This document shows positions 14,437 through 14,471 of a DNA stretch of 14,471 bases, piece after piece (position 1 is the stretch's first letter; each line of letters begins with the position of its first letter). Source of the stretch: Bacillota bacterium (GTDB lineage: Bacteria > Bacillota_I > Bacilli_A > RFN20 > CAG-826); the NCBI GenBank assembly GCA_023422095.1, contig JAEZSD010000016.1, positions 1 to 14,471 on the forward strand, given 5' to 3'. Both the position numbers and the translations under genes were made by a program. The notes beneath the pieces are model-generated. The model was not told the DNA's origin. It made no database searches and was given only the letters and a program-made list of their open reading frames with translations.

Positions 14437-14471
14437 GGTTCCTTAGCCAAGTTGGTAAGGCAATTGACTGC
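14437..14471 (+). tRNA. tRNA gene, very probably tRNA-Cys(GCA), 3' part outside window
   Basis: From GGTTCCT (acceptor arm), TA, D-stem GCC/GGC with the AAGTTGGTAA loop, A26, a five-base anticodon 5' arm ATTGA, then C-T-G-C, the sequence reads as the first 35 bases of a tRNA. Positions 34-35 are GC; together with the TAGCCAAG...GGTAAGGCA D-arm, which is like Firmicute tRNA-Cys, this points to anticodon GCA. The last anticodon base, the T-arm and the 3' end are beyond the window. Confidence 0.85.

Noticed and set aside
1..14471. Mycoplasma genetic code (TGA = Trp)
   Set aside because: All genes read through with standard code and every Trp is TGG.
1..14471. CRISPR array, IS element, prophage or known defence island
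   Set aside because: No spaced repeats, transposase, integrase, terminal inverted repeats or phage genes were seen; the Fic gene is the only possible conflict-system element.

Overview
The window is AT-rich bacterial DNA (by eye well under 40% G+C). It has Gram-positive style Shine-Dalgarno sites (AAGGAG, GGAGG), sigma-A type promoters and U-tailed terminators. EF-G paralogue, class II aldolase, MscL and a long-form PotA all fit a low-GC Firmicute. The long PotA, the absence of TGA stops and the compact layout suggest a Bacilli/Erysipelotrichia or Mollicutes-related lineage (Acholeplasma/RF39-like). That placement is inference. Tryptophan is always TGG and all 13 genes stop with TAA (11) or TAG (2), so the Mycoplasma code (TGA = Trp) is not in use.

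Layout. (1) Bases 1-2995: a Fic-family gene cut by the left edge, followed 14 bases later by a paralogous EF-G-like GTPase and a terminator. (2) 2990-4366: a Nudix hydrolase and the nucleotidase SurE, each with a promoter placed so that transcription would start at the ATG (possibly leaderless) and each with its own terminator. (3) 4380-5397: class II fructose-bisphosphate aldolase with a strong RBS and a perfect terminator shared with the convergent mscL (5415-5990, minus). (4) 6196-7822: an MBL-fold hydrolase and adenosine deaminase, co-transcribed. (5) 7824-8924, minus: a lipoprotein with two thioredoxin-like domains, ending one base from the adenosine deaminase stop. (6) 8925-9258: a divergent AT-rich promoter region. 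(7) 9259-14380: the tightly coupled potABCD polyamine importer operon, with an enlarged PotA and a PotD that has a large acidic insertion and a C-terminal membrane anchor. (8) From 14437: the start of a tRNA gene, very probably tRNA-Cys, with its own promoter, cut by the right edge.

How the genes relate. Most are housekeeping: nucleotide salvage and clean-up (Nudix, SurE, adenosine deaminase), glycolysis (aldolase), osmotic protection (MscL), polyamine uptake (PotABCD) and extracytoplasmic redox chemistry (thioredoxin-like lipoprotein). The least ordinary part is the left end. The Fic protein appears to have lost the inhibitory glutamate (to Gly) and also has His in place of the usual acidic residue of its active-site motif. 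It is co-transcribed with an EF-G-like GTPase that has Asn at the position of the catalytic His. Since Fic-fold enzymes are known to target translation GTPases (Doc and EF-Tu), a functional pair is possible but unproven. No CRISPR array, IS element, prophage or classic defence island was seen.
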